Shown here: piece after piece, positions 31,235 to 38,725 of the stretch
How positions within the stretch are numbered: position 1 is the first letter of the stretch
Layout of the letters: each line of letters opens with the position of its first letter
Assembly: GCF_947631165.1 (NCBI RefSeq)
Contig: NZ_CANRKH010000017.1
Coordinates: 1 to 62,394 of the forward strand
Origin: an uncultured Dysosmobacter sp.
GTDB taxonomy: Bacteria; Bacillota; Clostridia; Oscillospirales; Oscillospiraceae
DNA: 62,394 bases
Direction of reading: 5' to 3'
Notes under the pieces: model-generated
What the model saw: the letters and a program-made list of their open reading frames with translations, nothing else
The model's database searches: none
Told to the model about the DNA's origin: nothing
Translations under genes and position numbers: made by a program

Positions 31235-32862
31235 AGGGCGAACGGTTATTCCGGATCTTGGGACTGGTGGACGAGGAGCTGATCGAGGAGGCAGTCCCGG
31301 GGGGGACCGTCTCCGGCGGAGCGGTCCGGCACATCCCCTGGCGGCGGTACGCGGCCATCGCGGCGTGTTTGGCGGTGGTATGCGCCGTGGGCTGGCAATT
31401 CACAGACCGCCTGGGCAATATCGTTGACGGAGCAGGCAGCAGCGGCAGCGGCATCAACCATTCGCCAGCGTCCGGCGAGGGACAGAGCGGCGCCGTTACG
31501 GACAACGAGCCGTTGTCTGTGGAGGGCACGACGTTCATGTCCTATGCCGGGCCGGTGTTCCCCCTGACCACGGCGGAGCCGGACACGGGCCTGAAGGCGG
31601 AGCGGACCCTCACCTGGGACTTTGCCATGGGCGCCTATGCCGACGGCTCCCCCCGGCAGTGGGGGGCCGCGGTGACGGACGGATACGTCCTCACCAATCC
31701 CACGGACAGCGATATCACCGTGACGGCGCTGTATCCCTTTGCGGGGTCCTTCTCTGATCTGGAAACAGAGCTGCCTGCGGCGGCGGTGGACGGCGCGGCC
31801 GTGGAGGCGGAGCTGCTGGCCGGGGCCTATGCCGGCGGCTTCCAGGGCGTGTGGCAGTCCGACGGAAAAGGCGGCTATGTGCTGGACGGCACTACGCTGA
31901 ATCTGGCCCACCCCGACGACTGGACAGACTTCAAGGCCCTGCTGGAGAGCGGCGATTATCTGACGCGGGCCCTGGGAAAGGCGCCGGTGCTGGACATCCC
32001 GGTAACGGTATACGAATTTTCGGACTTCCAGGCCCCCCACGAGAAATACAGCGCCGCCACCCAGGCCGTCGAGTTCACCATCGACCAGGAGAAAACCACG
32101 GTGCTGACCTACGGCTTCAACGGCGGCAGCTGGGACTGGGAGACCGGCTGGCGGCAGTTCTCCTACTTCGTACCCGACGGTATGCGGGCGGAGCCGGAAT
32201 ATAAATGCCTGGTGGTGCTGGGGGAAGACATCGGAGACTACACCCTGGCGGGCTATGAGGACGGCGGCTGCGACAACGAGATCGACGGAGTCTCCTGTAC
32301 CGTAGCCCGGCGGGAAACCACTTTGGACGAGGTGCTGGATACGCTGTGCCAATATTATCTGACGGAAAGAGCCAATTATCAGTATGGCATGGAGGACGCC
32401 GAAGGGACTGTTCCCTACGGACTGTTCCGTCGGGCTGTATCGGAGCTGATGGTCCAGTACGGCGTTCTGTCCGGGGAGAACGTGACGGACCGCTACGCCG
32501 ACGGACGGCTGGACGACATGGTGGGCGAGACCATGAGCCACACCCGGGTGATGTACCTGGCCTTCCCCGTCACAGTGCCGGCGGGCGGGCCAGTTGACAT
32601 AACATTTAACATGCGGAAGGAGCCAAGCTATGATTTTGGCTGTTCCGGCTCGGAAAACGTGGGGCTTCAGGGCTACGACCTGGTAACCCGGCTTGGTTCC
32701 ACCCTGACATTCACCGCCCAGACCGCCGCCCTGGTGAACACGGAGAACGTGGAGCTGGTCCGGCAGAACCTGGGCTTCGACCTGGAAAATGGCGTGACGG
32801 AGGTGCCATTAGACATGGACGTGGAACATTATTACCTGGAGATCCGGCCAAAAGACGCGTAA
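31231..32862 (+). CDS. Large membrane-anchored protein coupled to the ECF-like sigma factor (probable anti-sigma/sensor)
   Basis: The 543-residue protein is not recognised beyond its layout. A short cytoplasmic N-terminus (MKGERLFRILGLVDEELIEEAV) is followed by one membrane helix near residues 38-56 (AAIAACLAVVCAVGW) and a very large outside domain with a low-complexity GSSGSG linker, then beta-rich segments (VEGTTFMSYAGPVFPLTT, SDITVTALYPFAGSFSDLE, VPAGGPVDITFNMRKEPSYD). It begins at 31231, overlapping the sigma stop by 4 bp. The topology matches transmembrane anti-sigma factors, but the extracellular part is unusually long (about 480 residues) and may sense a surface ligand. Confidence 0.75.
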   Translation: MKGERLFRILGLVDEELIEEAVPGGTVSGGAVRHIPWRRYAAIAACLAVVCAVGWQFTDRLGNIVDGAGSSGSGINHSPASGEGQSGAVTDNEPLSVEGTTFMSYAGPVFPLTTAEPDTGLKAERTLTWDFAMGAYADGSPRQWGAAVTDGYVLTNPTDSDITVTALYPFAGSFSDLETELPAAAVDGAAVEAELLAGAYAGGFQGVWQSDGKGGYVLDGTTLNLAHPDDWTDFKALLESGDYLTRALGKAPVLDIPVTVYEFSDFQAPHEKYSAATQAVEFTIDQEKTTVLTYGFNGGSWDWETGWRQFSYFVPDGMRAEPEYKCLVVLGEDIGDYTLAGYEDGGCDNEIDGVSCTVARRETTLDEVLDTLCQYYLTERANYQYGMEDAEGTVPYGLFRRAVSELMVQYGVLSGENVTDRYADGRLDDMVGETMSHTRVMYLAFPVTVPAGGPVDITFNMRKEPSYDFGCSGSENVGLQGYDLVTRLGSTLTFTAQTAALVNTENVELVRQNLGFDLENGVTEVPLDMDVEHYYLEIRPKDA

Positions 32863-32879
32863 GATAAAACACATCAGAC

Positions 32880-32916
32880 AGTTGCCCCGGCCGCTTACAG
32901 CGGCCGGGGCACTTTA
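32880..32916 (+). terminator. Terminator after the sigma/anti-sigma group
   Basis: TGCCCCGGCCGC and GCGGCCGGGGCA around TTACA, followed by CTTTA. The T run is weak. Confidence 0.72.
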
Positions 32917-32947
32917 GCATGCCGTACTATTTTCCCGCAAATTCGAC

Positions 32948-32976
32948 TTGACAGAAAGTACATTTTTTTCTATAAT
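32948..32976 (+). promoter_or_regulatory. Near-perfect SigA promoter of the MATE gene
   Basis: TTGACA (32948-32953), 17-bp spacer, TATAAT (32971-32976), both hexamers matching consensus. Direct repeats GAAAGTAC at 32954-32961 and 32978-32985 bracket the -10 region and might bind a regulator. Confidence 0.88.
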
Positions 32977-33043
32977 AGAAAGTACCGCCTGTGTTTCGGC
33001 AAAAAACGGCCCCGGCGGCAAAATTTTGGAAAGGAGGGAGCTT

Positions 33044-34438
33044 ATGCACAGTCTGACCCATACCGCTGGGCAGTCCCACGATGTGGATATGACCACTGGC
33101 AGCGTGTTCCGGCATCTGCTGTACTTTTCCCTCCCCCTGCTGGCGGGCAACATCTTCCAGCAGCTCTACAACACCGTGGACACCTGGGTGGTGGGCAACT
33201 ACGTCAGCAACGAGGCCTTTTCCGCCGTGGGCACCGTGGCTCCCATCATCAATATGCTCATCGGCACCTTCATGGGCCTTTCCAGCGGCGCGGGGGTCGT
33301 GATCTCCCAGTACTACGGTGCGAAAAATGAGGAGAAGGTCCACGACGCCGTCCACACCTCCATCGTCATCACGGTGATCCTGACCATCGCCTTTACCGCC
33401 CTGGGCGTGGGGATGACCCCCACCATGCTGCGGTTCATGAAGACTCCGGCGGAGGTCTTTCCCGAGTCCACCGCCTATCTCACCATCTATTTCGGCGGCA
33501 TGGCAGGCCTGCTGTTTTACAACATGGGCGCGGCCATCCTGCGGGCCGTGGGCGATTCCCGCCGCCCCTTCTACTTCCTGGTAGTGGCGGCGGTCATCAA
33601 CACGGTGCTGGACCTGGTGTTCGTCATCGTGTTCCAGATGGGTGTGCGGGGCGTGGCCTACGCCACCATCATTGCTCAGGGCGTGTCCGCCCTGCTGACC
33701 CTGGCCACGCTGCTGCGCACCTCCTCCTGGGTGCAGGTGATCCCCCGGGACCTGCGGCTCCACATGGACATACTGACGAAGATCATCCGGGTCGGCATCC
33801 CCGCCGCGCTGCAGATGGCGGTGACCGCCTTCTCCAACGTGTTCGTACAGTCCTACATCAATGTGTTCGGCGCCGACTGTATGGGCGGCTGGACCGCCTA
33901 CCACAAGATCGACCAGCTGATCTTCCTTCCGATGCAGTCGCTGTCCCTGGCGGCCACCACCTTTGTGGGCCAGAATCTGGGGGTGCGGCAGGTCTCCCGC
34001 GCCAAGCAGGGAACTCGGACGGCCCTGTTCATGTCCATGGCGGTGACGCTGCTGATCTCCGCCGCCGTCATTCTGTTTGCCCCGGGCCTTGTGGCATTTT
34101 TCAATGACAAACCGGAGGTGGTGACGTTCGGAACCCTGTTCCTGCGGCATTTGACGCCGTTCTATGTCCTTTGCTGCTTGAACCAGGTCTACGCCGGCTC
34201 TCTGCGGGGCGCGGGGAACAGCCGGGCGCCCATGCTCATCATGCTGCTCTCCTTCGTGCTCTTCCGGCAGGCCTATCTCTATATCATGGCGAATTTCATC
34301 TCCAACGCCGTGCTGCCCATCGCCATGGGCTACCCCGCGGGCTGGCTGGTGTGCTCGGCCCTGATCCTGCTCTACTACCGTCATGCTCATTTGGAGCGGA
34401 ACGTCCTGGTAACGGAGGACCAGGAAACGGCGAACTAA
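33044..34438 (+). CDS. MATE-family efflux transporter
   Basis: The 464-residue protein has about twelve membrane helices and the MATE/NorM pattern: FRHLLYFSLPLLAGNIFQQLYNTVDTWVVGNYVSNEAFSAVGTVAPIINM, LYFGGMAG... repeated in the second half (GIPAALQMAVTAFSNVFVQSYINVFGADCMGGWTAYHKI). AAGGAGGGAG precedes the ATG at 33044. Such transporters export cationic drugs, often in exchange for Na+ or H+. Substrates are not predictable. Gene stands alone with its own strong promoter. Confidence 0.93.
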   Translation: MHSLTHTAGQSHDVDMTTGSVFRHLLYFSLPLLAGNIFQQLYNTVDTWVVGNYVSNEAFSAVGTVAPIINMLIGTFMGLSSGAGVVISQYYGAKNEEKVHDAVHTSIVITVILTIAFTALGVGMTPTMLRFMKTPAEVFPESTAYLTIYFGGMAGLLFYNMGAAILRAVGDSRRPFYFLVVAAVINTVLDLVFVIVFQMGVRGVAYATIIAQGVSALLTLATLLRTSSWVQVIPRDLRLHMDILTKIIRVGIPAALQMAVTAFSNVFVQSYINVFGADCMGGWTAYHKIDQLIFLPMQSLSLAATTFVGQNLGVRQVSRAKQGTRTALFMSMAVTLLISAAVILFAPGLVAFFNDKPEVVTFGTLFLRHLTPFYVLCCLNQVYAGSLRGAGNSRAPMLIMLLSFVLFRQAYLYIMANFISNAVLPIAMGYPAGWLVCSALILLYYRHAHLERNVLVTEDQETAN

Positions 34439-34644
34439 ACTGATGCGATCTCCGGGGGATGTTCAGGTGAGGGAAAGGAGATATAAAATCCTGTTGGGAT
34501 TATCAGAAGCAGACTGGGAGCGCTGAACTGATTATTTCTCCCCTGGGCAGAACGGAACGCCGGAAATTTCATCAGCCCGCCCTCGCCCGGAAGCCCTGTT
34601 TTTGCAGGCCCTCCGGGCAGTTGTTCCATATCCCACAGAGACAA

Positions 34645-34678
34645 TGCCCCGGCATGACGCAGTCATGCCGGGGCGTTT
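34645..34678 (-). terminator. Terminator after the PAP2 gene
   Basis: On the minus strand GCCCCGGCATGAC pairs with GTCATGCCGGGGC around TGC. The stem is 13 bp; the T run is weak. Confidence 0.8.
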
Positions 34679-34680
34679 CG

Positions 34681-35208
34681 CTATGCATTTTTCCGCCGGG
34701 CCAGCCGGGATACCAGCTTGGCGCCCAGCCAGCCGCAGGCGGCGCCCAGCAGCGCGCCGCCCAGCACGTCGCTGGGCCAGTGGACGTACAGGTACAGCCG
34801 GGAGAAGGCCATCACCACCGCCGCGGCCAGGGCGGGCTTCCACAGGGGGCTGCCCGCCGCTTTCAGGGCGAACACCGCCGCGAAGGAGGCCGCCGTGTGG
34901 CCCGAGGGAAAGGATGCGTCCAAAGGCGGCGGGACCAGCAGCTCCACCGCCGTATTCACCGCAAAGGGACGGATACGGCCGATCAGAGGCTTGAGCAGCA
35001 GGTTGCAGCTGAACAGGTCCAGCAGCAGGGCGCAGGCCACGGAGTATCCCTCCCGCCGCTTCCGCGCTGCCACCAGCAGAATGGCCAGAAAAATCCACAG
35101 CTCCCCGTGGTCCGCCAGCCGGGTATACCACGGCAGCACGGCGTCCAAAAAGCTACAGTGCAGATATGCCTGTATCCAGTCCAGCACCGCCAGTTCCATT
35201 GTCTGCAT
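34681..35208 (-). CDS. PAP2-superfamily phosphatase (membrane)
   Basis: The 175-residue integral membrane protein has the three PAP2 motifs: KPLIGRIRP (KX6RP), PSGHTAASFAA and SRLYLYVHWPSDV (SRX5HXXXD). These residues catalyse dephosphorylation of lipid phosphates such as phosphatidic acid or undecaprenyl pyrophosphate. Five to six membrane helices are visible. The ATG at 35208 has AAGGAGA seven bases upstream; the frame is open six codons earlier. Which lipid it uses, and whether it serves cell-wall recycling, is unknown. Confidence 0.92.
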   Translation of the reverse strand: MQTMELAVLDWIQAYLHCSFLDAVLPWYTRLADHGELWIFLAILLVAARKRREGYSVACALLLDLFSCNLLLKPLIGRIRPFAVNTAVELLVPPPLDASFPSGHTAASFAAVFALKAAGSPLWKPALAAAVVMAFSRLYLYVHWPSDVLGGALLGAACGWLGAKLVSRLARRKNA

Positions 35209-35440
35209 ATCCCTGTCTCCTTCCAAGGGCTTCCCGGGTATGACCGGGTCACCTACAGCCTATGCGCCGGGAATACTGTTTCCTGATAAAACTCTTTAAA
35301 AAAGTTTTTATTGCGGCGCATCGTGCCGCCACGCCTGCGCCGCGCAGGAAAAGTATGGACTTTCATCACAGGCGGCTTCGCCGCCGGGGCCGCTTATGCG
35401 GCCCCAATCAGACAATTTCATTGTTTTGTGAGTGATTCGA
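35209..35440. other. Intergenic stretch with hairpins between PAP2 and MerR genes
   Basis: No gene is supported. It contains inverted repeats GGCGGC-TTCG-CCGCC and GGGGCCGC-TTAT-GCGGCCCC near 35372-35406 and an AAAACTC...AAAAAAGTTTTT segment. These may terminate the minus-strand MerR-type gene. Confidence 0.6.
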
Positions 35441-36178
35441 TCAGCCCCGGCTCCCGCAGTATGCCGTGATGGCCGCCGATAGGAACGACGCCGTCCCTCC
35501 GCCGAACCGGTCCAGATTTTTCCGGAAGCGCTCATCTGCCGTGTACATGGTGCCCAGGCCCGCCAGAATCTCATCGGTGCAGTCATAGCAGTGCGTGCTG
35601 ATGAACTGCTTCCAATCCTCCACCAAGGTCCGGGCCTCCGGAGCGGCGGGATCGGTGTCCCGCAGAGCCGCGGCCCGGCGGAAAATGGCGTTCATCTCCT
35701 CGGCCTGTGCGGACCAGTCCTGGCCCGCCGCCAGCTTTTCCTGGCTCTGACGCCAGGCATCGGTATCGCCCCAGCGGGCTTTGGCCTCCGCGGCATACTC
35801 CCTGCGGGCGGCCTCCAGCTCCGAACTGTCAAACGCTTGAAATTCCATAATCTTGTCTCCTTTCAGATTAGCCTCCACCAGCGCCAGCAGGCGGTCCAGG
35901 CGGTCCCGCTTCATCCGAAGCAGCCGCCGCTGGCGCAGGAGGGCCTCTTGTTTGTCATAGTGAGGATCGGCCAAAATATCCCGGATGTCCGAAAGGGAGA
36001 AGTCCAGCTCCCGATAAAACAGGATCTGCCGCATTCGCGCCACATCGGCCTCCCCATACCAGCGGTAGCCGGAATCCGCCGCTGTTTCCGGATGGAGCAA
36101 ACCGATCTGGCCGTAGTAGCGCAGAGTCCGCGCGCTGACCCCGCAGAGCTTTGCCATTTGGCTCACGGATAATCGCAT
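35441..36178 (-). CDS. MerR-family regulator with TipAS-like ligand domain
   Basis: The 245-residue protein has a MerR N-terminus (MRLSVSQMAKLCGVSARTLRYYGQIGLLHPETAADSGYRWYGEADVARMRQILFYRELDFSLSDIRDILADP), a long dimerising helix, and a C-terminal TipAS-type antibiotic-binding-like domain (FRRAAALRDTDPAAPEARTLVEDWKQFISTHCYDCTDEILAGLGTMYTADERF...). The ATG at 36178 has AGGTGAGG. Its own promoter has the 19-bp spacer and palindrome of MerR targets (36198-36228), so it likely autoregulates. It may respond to peptide-like drugs, but no obvious target gene adjoins it. Confidence 0.92.
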   Translation of the reverse strand: MRLSVSQMAKLCGVSARTLRYYGQIGLLHPETAADSGYRWYGEADVARMRQILFYRELDFSLSDIRDILADPHYDKQEALLRQRRLLRMKRDRLDRLLALVEANLKGDKIMEFQAFDSSELEAARREYAAEAKARWGDTDAWRQSQEKLAAGQDWSAQAEEMNAIFRRAAALRDTDPAAPEARTLVEDWKQFISTHCYDCTDEILAGLGTMYTADERFRKNLDRFGGGTASFLSAAITAYCGSRG

Positions 36179-36197
36179 GTGCCTCACCTCACTTGGG

Positions 36198-36228
36198 AGT
36201 GTAGACCATGACGCAGCGTCAAAGTCAA
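36198..36228 (-). promoter_or_regulatory. MerR-type promoter with 19-bp spacer and palindromic operator
   Basis: On the minus strand: -35 TTGACT (36228-36223), 19-bp spacer, -10 TACACT (36203-36198). The spacer carries the exact palindrome TGACGC-T-GCGTCA (36209-36221). Overlong spacers that MerR dimers twist are the hallmark of this family. Confidence 0.85.
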
Positions 36229-36251
36229 GCCTTTATTGCAGGAAATCTTTA

Positions 36252-36287
36252 AAAGCTCCGTCCGGCTGTGCCGGACGGAGCTTCACG
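36252..36287 (-). terminator. Terminator after the SLH-domain gene
   Basis: AGCTCCGTCCGG and CCGGACGGAGCT form a 12-bp stem; on the minus strand TTTTAAAG follows. Confidence 0.85.
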
Positions 36288-36291
36288 CTGT

Positions 36292-37185
36292 TCAGGAGAT
36301 GGTAAAATCCGCCGACAGGCGGCACTCCGTCCGGTACAGCTTGTCGCTGTACGGCGTCAGGGCCTTCTCGGTCTTTTGCGCAACGCGGTACTCGCCGGCG
36401 GGCAAGGACACCTGATAGCCATTGTTCCAATAGACCTGGCCCCAGCTCTTGGCCGTGCCCGGCCCCACGATGGTATCTCCGGTGGCGGCTTCCGTGTAAA
36501 ATCCCAGCACGTACCAGCCGCCGTTTACCTTTCTGCACAGGCGGCTGTCCTCCTCCAGGTTCAGCCACTCCGTGCCGCTGTCGTGTACGCTGAAGGTCAC
36601 GCCGGCAGCGGAGAAGCTGTCGATGGTCAGTTTGGCGTCCGGCGCCGCGTTATAGCCCGCCCAGTCCGTCTCCAGCTGGGCTCCGCCGGAGTAGATAGCC
36701 AAAAGGGCTGTCTCGCACTCCGCCCGGGTCACCTTGTCCCCAGGTCCCAGTTTCGAGGCGCTGCCGGAGAGCCACAGCCCCTCGCTCACCGCCCACCGCA
36801 CCTGGGCGTCGGCCCAGGCAGGCACCGCCGCCGCGTCGGCATAGCCCTCCAGGCCTCCCTGGGGCAGGACGGCCGGGATCAGGGTCTTGAGCTTGGTCAT
36901 GCTGGCGTAGCGGTACAGCATCACCGCCATCTGGGTTCGGGTCACGGCGGCATCCAGGCGAAGGCTGCCGTCGGCGTATCCCTGGACCACGCCCAGCGCG
37001 GCGGCCCACGCCGCCGGGTCCGTGGTCCCCTGGTTCCCATTGCGGGTCCTGTGGGCGTCATAGAGCATCTGGATGAACTGGCCCCGGGTCACGGTGGGCT
37101 CCGTTCCGGCAGCCCGGACCGAAAGGCTCAGCAGCAGACAGGCGCACACCGCCAGTGCCAGCAGGCGGGAAGTTCGTTTTTTCAT
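36292..37185 (-). CDS. Secreted SLH-domain protein
   Basis: The 297-residue protein has a signal peptide (MKKRTSRLLALAVCACLLLSLSVRAAG) and two to three S-layer homology segments (TRGQFIQMLYDAHRTRNG, GYADGSLRLDAAVTRTQMAVMLYRYASM, YADAAAVPAWADAQVRWAVSEGLWLSG...VTRAECETALLAIYSGG), which tether proteins to cell wall polymers. The last 120 residues form a beta-rich domain of unknown type. A GGAGG lies 10 bases before the ATG at 37185. It is a likely cell-surface protein with unknown role. Confidence 0.9.
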   Translation of the reverse strand: MKKRTSRLLALAVCACLLLSLSVRAAGTEPTVTRGQFIQMLYDAHRTRNGNQGTTDPAAWAAALGVVQGYADGSLRLDAAVTRTQMAVMLYRYASMTKLKTLIPAVLPQGGLEGYADAAAVPAWADAQVRWAVSEGLWLSGSASKLGPGDKVTRAECETALLAIYSGGAQLETDWAGYNAAPDAKLTIDSFSAAGVTFSVHDSGTEWLNLEEDSRLCRKVNGGWYVLGFYTEAATGDTIVGPGTAKSWGQVYWNNGYQVSLPAGEYRVAQKTEKALTPYSDKLYRTECRLSADFTIS

Positions 37186-37364
37186 AAGCCCCATTCCTCC
37201 GTTTGATGATACTTTGATTATACGGCCTCAGGCGGAAAAAAGCAATGGAAAGCGCAGATTTTAGCAAATGCCGCCTCCCGCCTGTCCAGCGGCAGGACGG
37301 GCCCCGCGTCCGCCGCTCACAAAGCCGCTGAAAAAAAGGACGCGCAAACTGTCACATTTGCCAA

Positions 37365-37393
37365 TTGCGGGACAGCCGCAAATCCGATACAAT
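37365..37393 (+). promoter_or_regulatory. Promoter of the GntR-purine operon
   Basis: TTGCGG (37365-37370), 17-bp spacer, TACAAT (37388-37393). The operator at 37395-37418 sits directly on the start point. Confidence 0.72.
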
Positions 37394-37394
37394 T

Positions 37395-37418
37395 GGTATT
37401 ACTTTTAAGGGTAGTACC
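37395..37418. promoter_or_regulatory. Candidate GntR/HutC operator at the start of the purine operon
   Basis: GGTATTAC-N8-GTAGTACC is an inverted repeat (7 of 8 positions) overlapping the expected transcription start, 25 bp before the regulator ATG. It looks like the GT-N-TA-N-AC style sites of HutC-type repressors. Confidence 0.7.
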
Positions 37419-37442
37419 TATTTTATCAATGAGGTGAAAGGC

Positions 37443-38168
37443 ATGAGCCATCAGCTGTCCCAGTCCAAAACTATCCGCGCCCAACTGCTGTCCGCGATGC
37501 GCGAGGGCGAATACGCCGCCTGTGAGCGGCTGCCCCGAGAAAGCGTTCTGGCGGAAAAGCTGGGCATCAGCCGCACGCAGCTGCGGGACATCCTGGCCTC
37601 GCTGGAGCGGGAGGGCTTCATAACCCGCCGCCACGGCGTAGGCACCATCATCAACCGCCACGTTCTGAACGCCCAGACCCGCATGGACATCGAGGTGGAA
37701 TTTCTGGACATGATCCGCCAGAGCGGCCATGAGGCCGCTGTGGCCTCCGTCCGGGTATCCGACGGTACGGCGGACGAAAAGATCGCCAAACAGCTGCAGA
37801 TCCCCGAGGGAACGCCCATCATCCGGGTCTCCCGCCTCTGCACCGCCGATGGCAGGCCCGCCATCTACTGCGAGGATGTGGTGGAAAAGGCGCTGGCCCA
37901 GGGAGAGTACACCATCAAGGATCTGAAGCTCCCCATCTTCCACTTTTTACAGCAGTTCTGCGGCATCTATCCCTATCTGGATCTGACGGACCTGAAGCCC
38001 GTGGTGGCGGACGCCGCCCTGGCGGAGATCCTGCAGGTGCCCATAGGCGCGCCGCTGCTCCACATGGACGAGGTGGATTTCGACATCGACGGAAAGCCGG
38101 TGTTCTGTTCCACCGAGTATTTTGTGGACGGCATCTTCCGCCATACCGTGATGCGGAAAAAGCTGTGA
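37443..38168 (+). CDS. GntR-family regulator with UTRA domain (HutC subfamily)
   Basis: The 241-residue protein has an N-terminal winged helix (IRAQLLSAMREGEYAACERLPRESVLAEKLGISRTQLRDILASLEREGFITRRHGVGTIIN) and a C-terminal UTRA effector domain (TPIIRVSRLCTADGRPAIYCEDVVEK...LLHMDEVDFDIDGKPVFCSTEYFVDGIFRHTVMRK). AATGAGGTGAAAG precedes the ATG. It heads the operon of de novo purine genes, so its ligand may be a purine precursor, PRPP derivative or cofactor, replacing the usual PurR or guanine-riboswitch control; this is inference. It is 29 bp from purE. Confidence 0.9.
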   Translation: MSHQLSQSKTIRAQLLSAMREGEYAACERLPRESVLAEKLGISRTQLRDILASLEREGFITRRHGVGTIINRHVLNAQTRMDIEVEFLDMIRQSGHEAAVASVRVSDGTADEKIAKQLQIPEGTPIIRVSRLCTADGRPAIYCEDVVEKALAQGEYTIKDLKLPIFHFLQQFCGIYPYLDLTDLKPVVADAALAEILQVPIGAPLLHMDEVDFDIDGKPVFCSTEYFVDGIFRHTVMRKKL

Positions 38169-38197
38169 TCTGACACGAAAAAGGAGAATGCACAGCC

Positions 38198-38707
38198 ATG
38201 AAAAAAGTAGCCATCATCATGGGCAGTGATTCCGACTGGCCCGTGGTCAAGGGGGCCTGCGCCCAGCTGGACGCCTTCGGCATCCCCTATGAGGCCCATA
38301 TCCTCAGCGCCCACCGCACGCCGGCCGCCGCCGCAGAATTTGCCAAATGCGCCCGGGCCAACGGCTTCGGCGTGCTGATCTGCGCCGCCGGCATGGCGGC
38401 CCACCTGGCGGGGGCCTTTGCCGGCAACTCCACCCTGCCCGTCATCGGCATTCCCATGAAGGGCGGCGCCATGGACGGGCTGGACGCCTTGCTTGCCACC
38501 GTGCAGATGCCCAGCGGCATCCCCGTGGCCACCGTGGCCATCAACGGGGCCAAGAACGCCGCCGTTCTGGCCGCCCAGATCCTGGCCGTTTCCGACGGGG
38601 ACCTGGCCGCCAAGCTGGACGCCGCCCGAGAGGACATGGCGAGGCAGATCGCCGAAAAGGAGGCCCGGCTCCAGGCCGAGCTGGCAGAGCGATCCCCTGC
38701 GGAATAA
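38198..38707 (+). CDS. purE: N5-carboxyaminoimidazole ribonucleotide mutase PurE
   Basis: The 169-residue enzyme rearranges N5-CAIR to CAIR, the sixth step of purine synthesis. Conserved PurE sequence: [102 protein letters not shown] precedes the ATG. No purK (N5-CAIR synthetase) lies here, so the enzyme may be the class II type using AIR and CO2 or purK lies elsewhere. Confidence 0.95.
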   Translation: MKKVAIIMGSDSDWPVVKGACAQLDAFGIPYEAHILSAHRTPAAAAEFAKCARANGFGVLICAAGMAAHLAGAFAGNSTLPVIGIPMKGGAMDGLDALLATVQMPSGIPVATVAINGAKNAAVLAAQILAVSDGDLAAKLDAAREDMARQIAEKEARLQAELAERSPAE

Positions 38708-38725
38708 TCATCAGGAGTTGGATAC

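Noticed and set aside
30199..32862. An 887-codon frame running across the sigma gene into the membrane protein
   Set aside because: Only the part from 31231 has the membrane helix and coherent composition; the upstream part overlaps the sigma gene in another frame, and ATGA coupling fixes the start at 31231.
34435..34644. 69-codon minus-strand frame between MATE and PAP2 genes
   Set aside because: No ribosome site, composition unlike neighbouring proteins, and it crosses the terminator region.
37186..38197. A guanine riboswitch ahead of the purine operon
   Set aside because: No purine-riboswitch core or conserved loop pair was visible; the region holds a promoter, an inverted repeat and a GntR gene instead.
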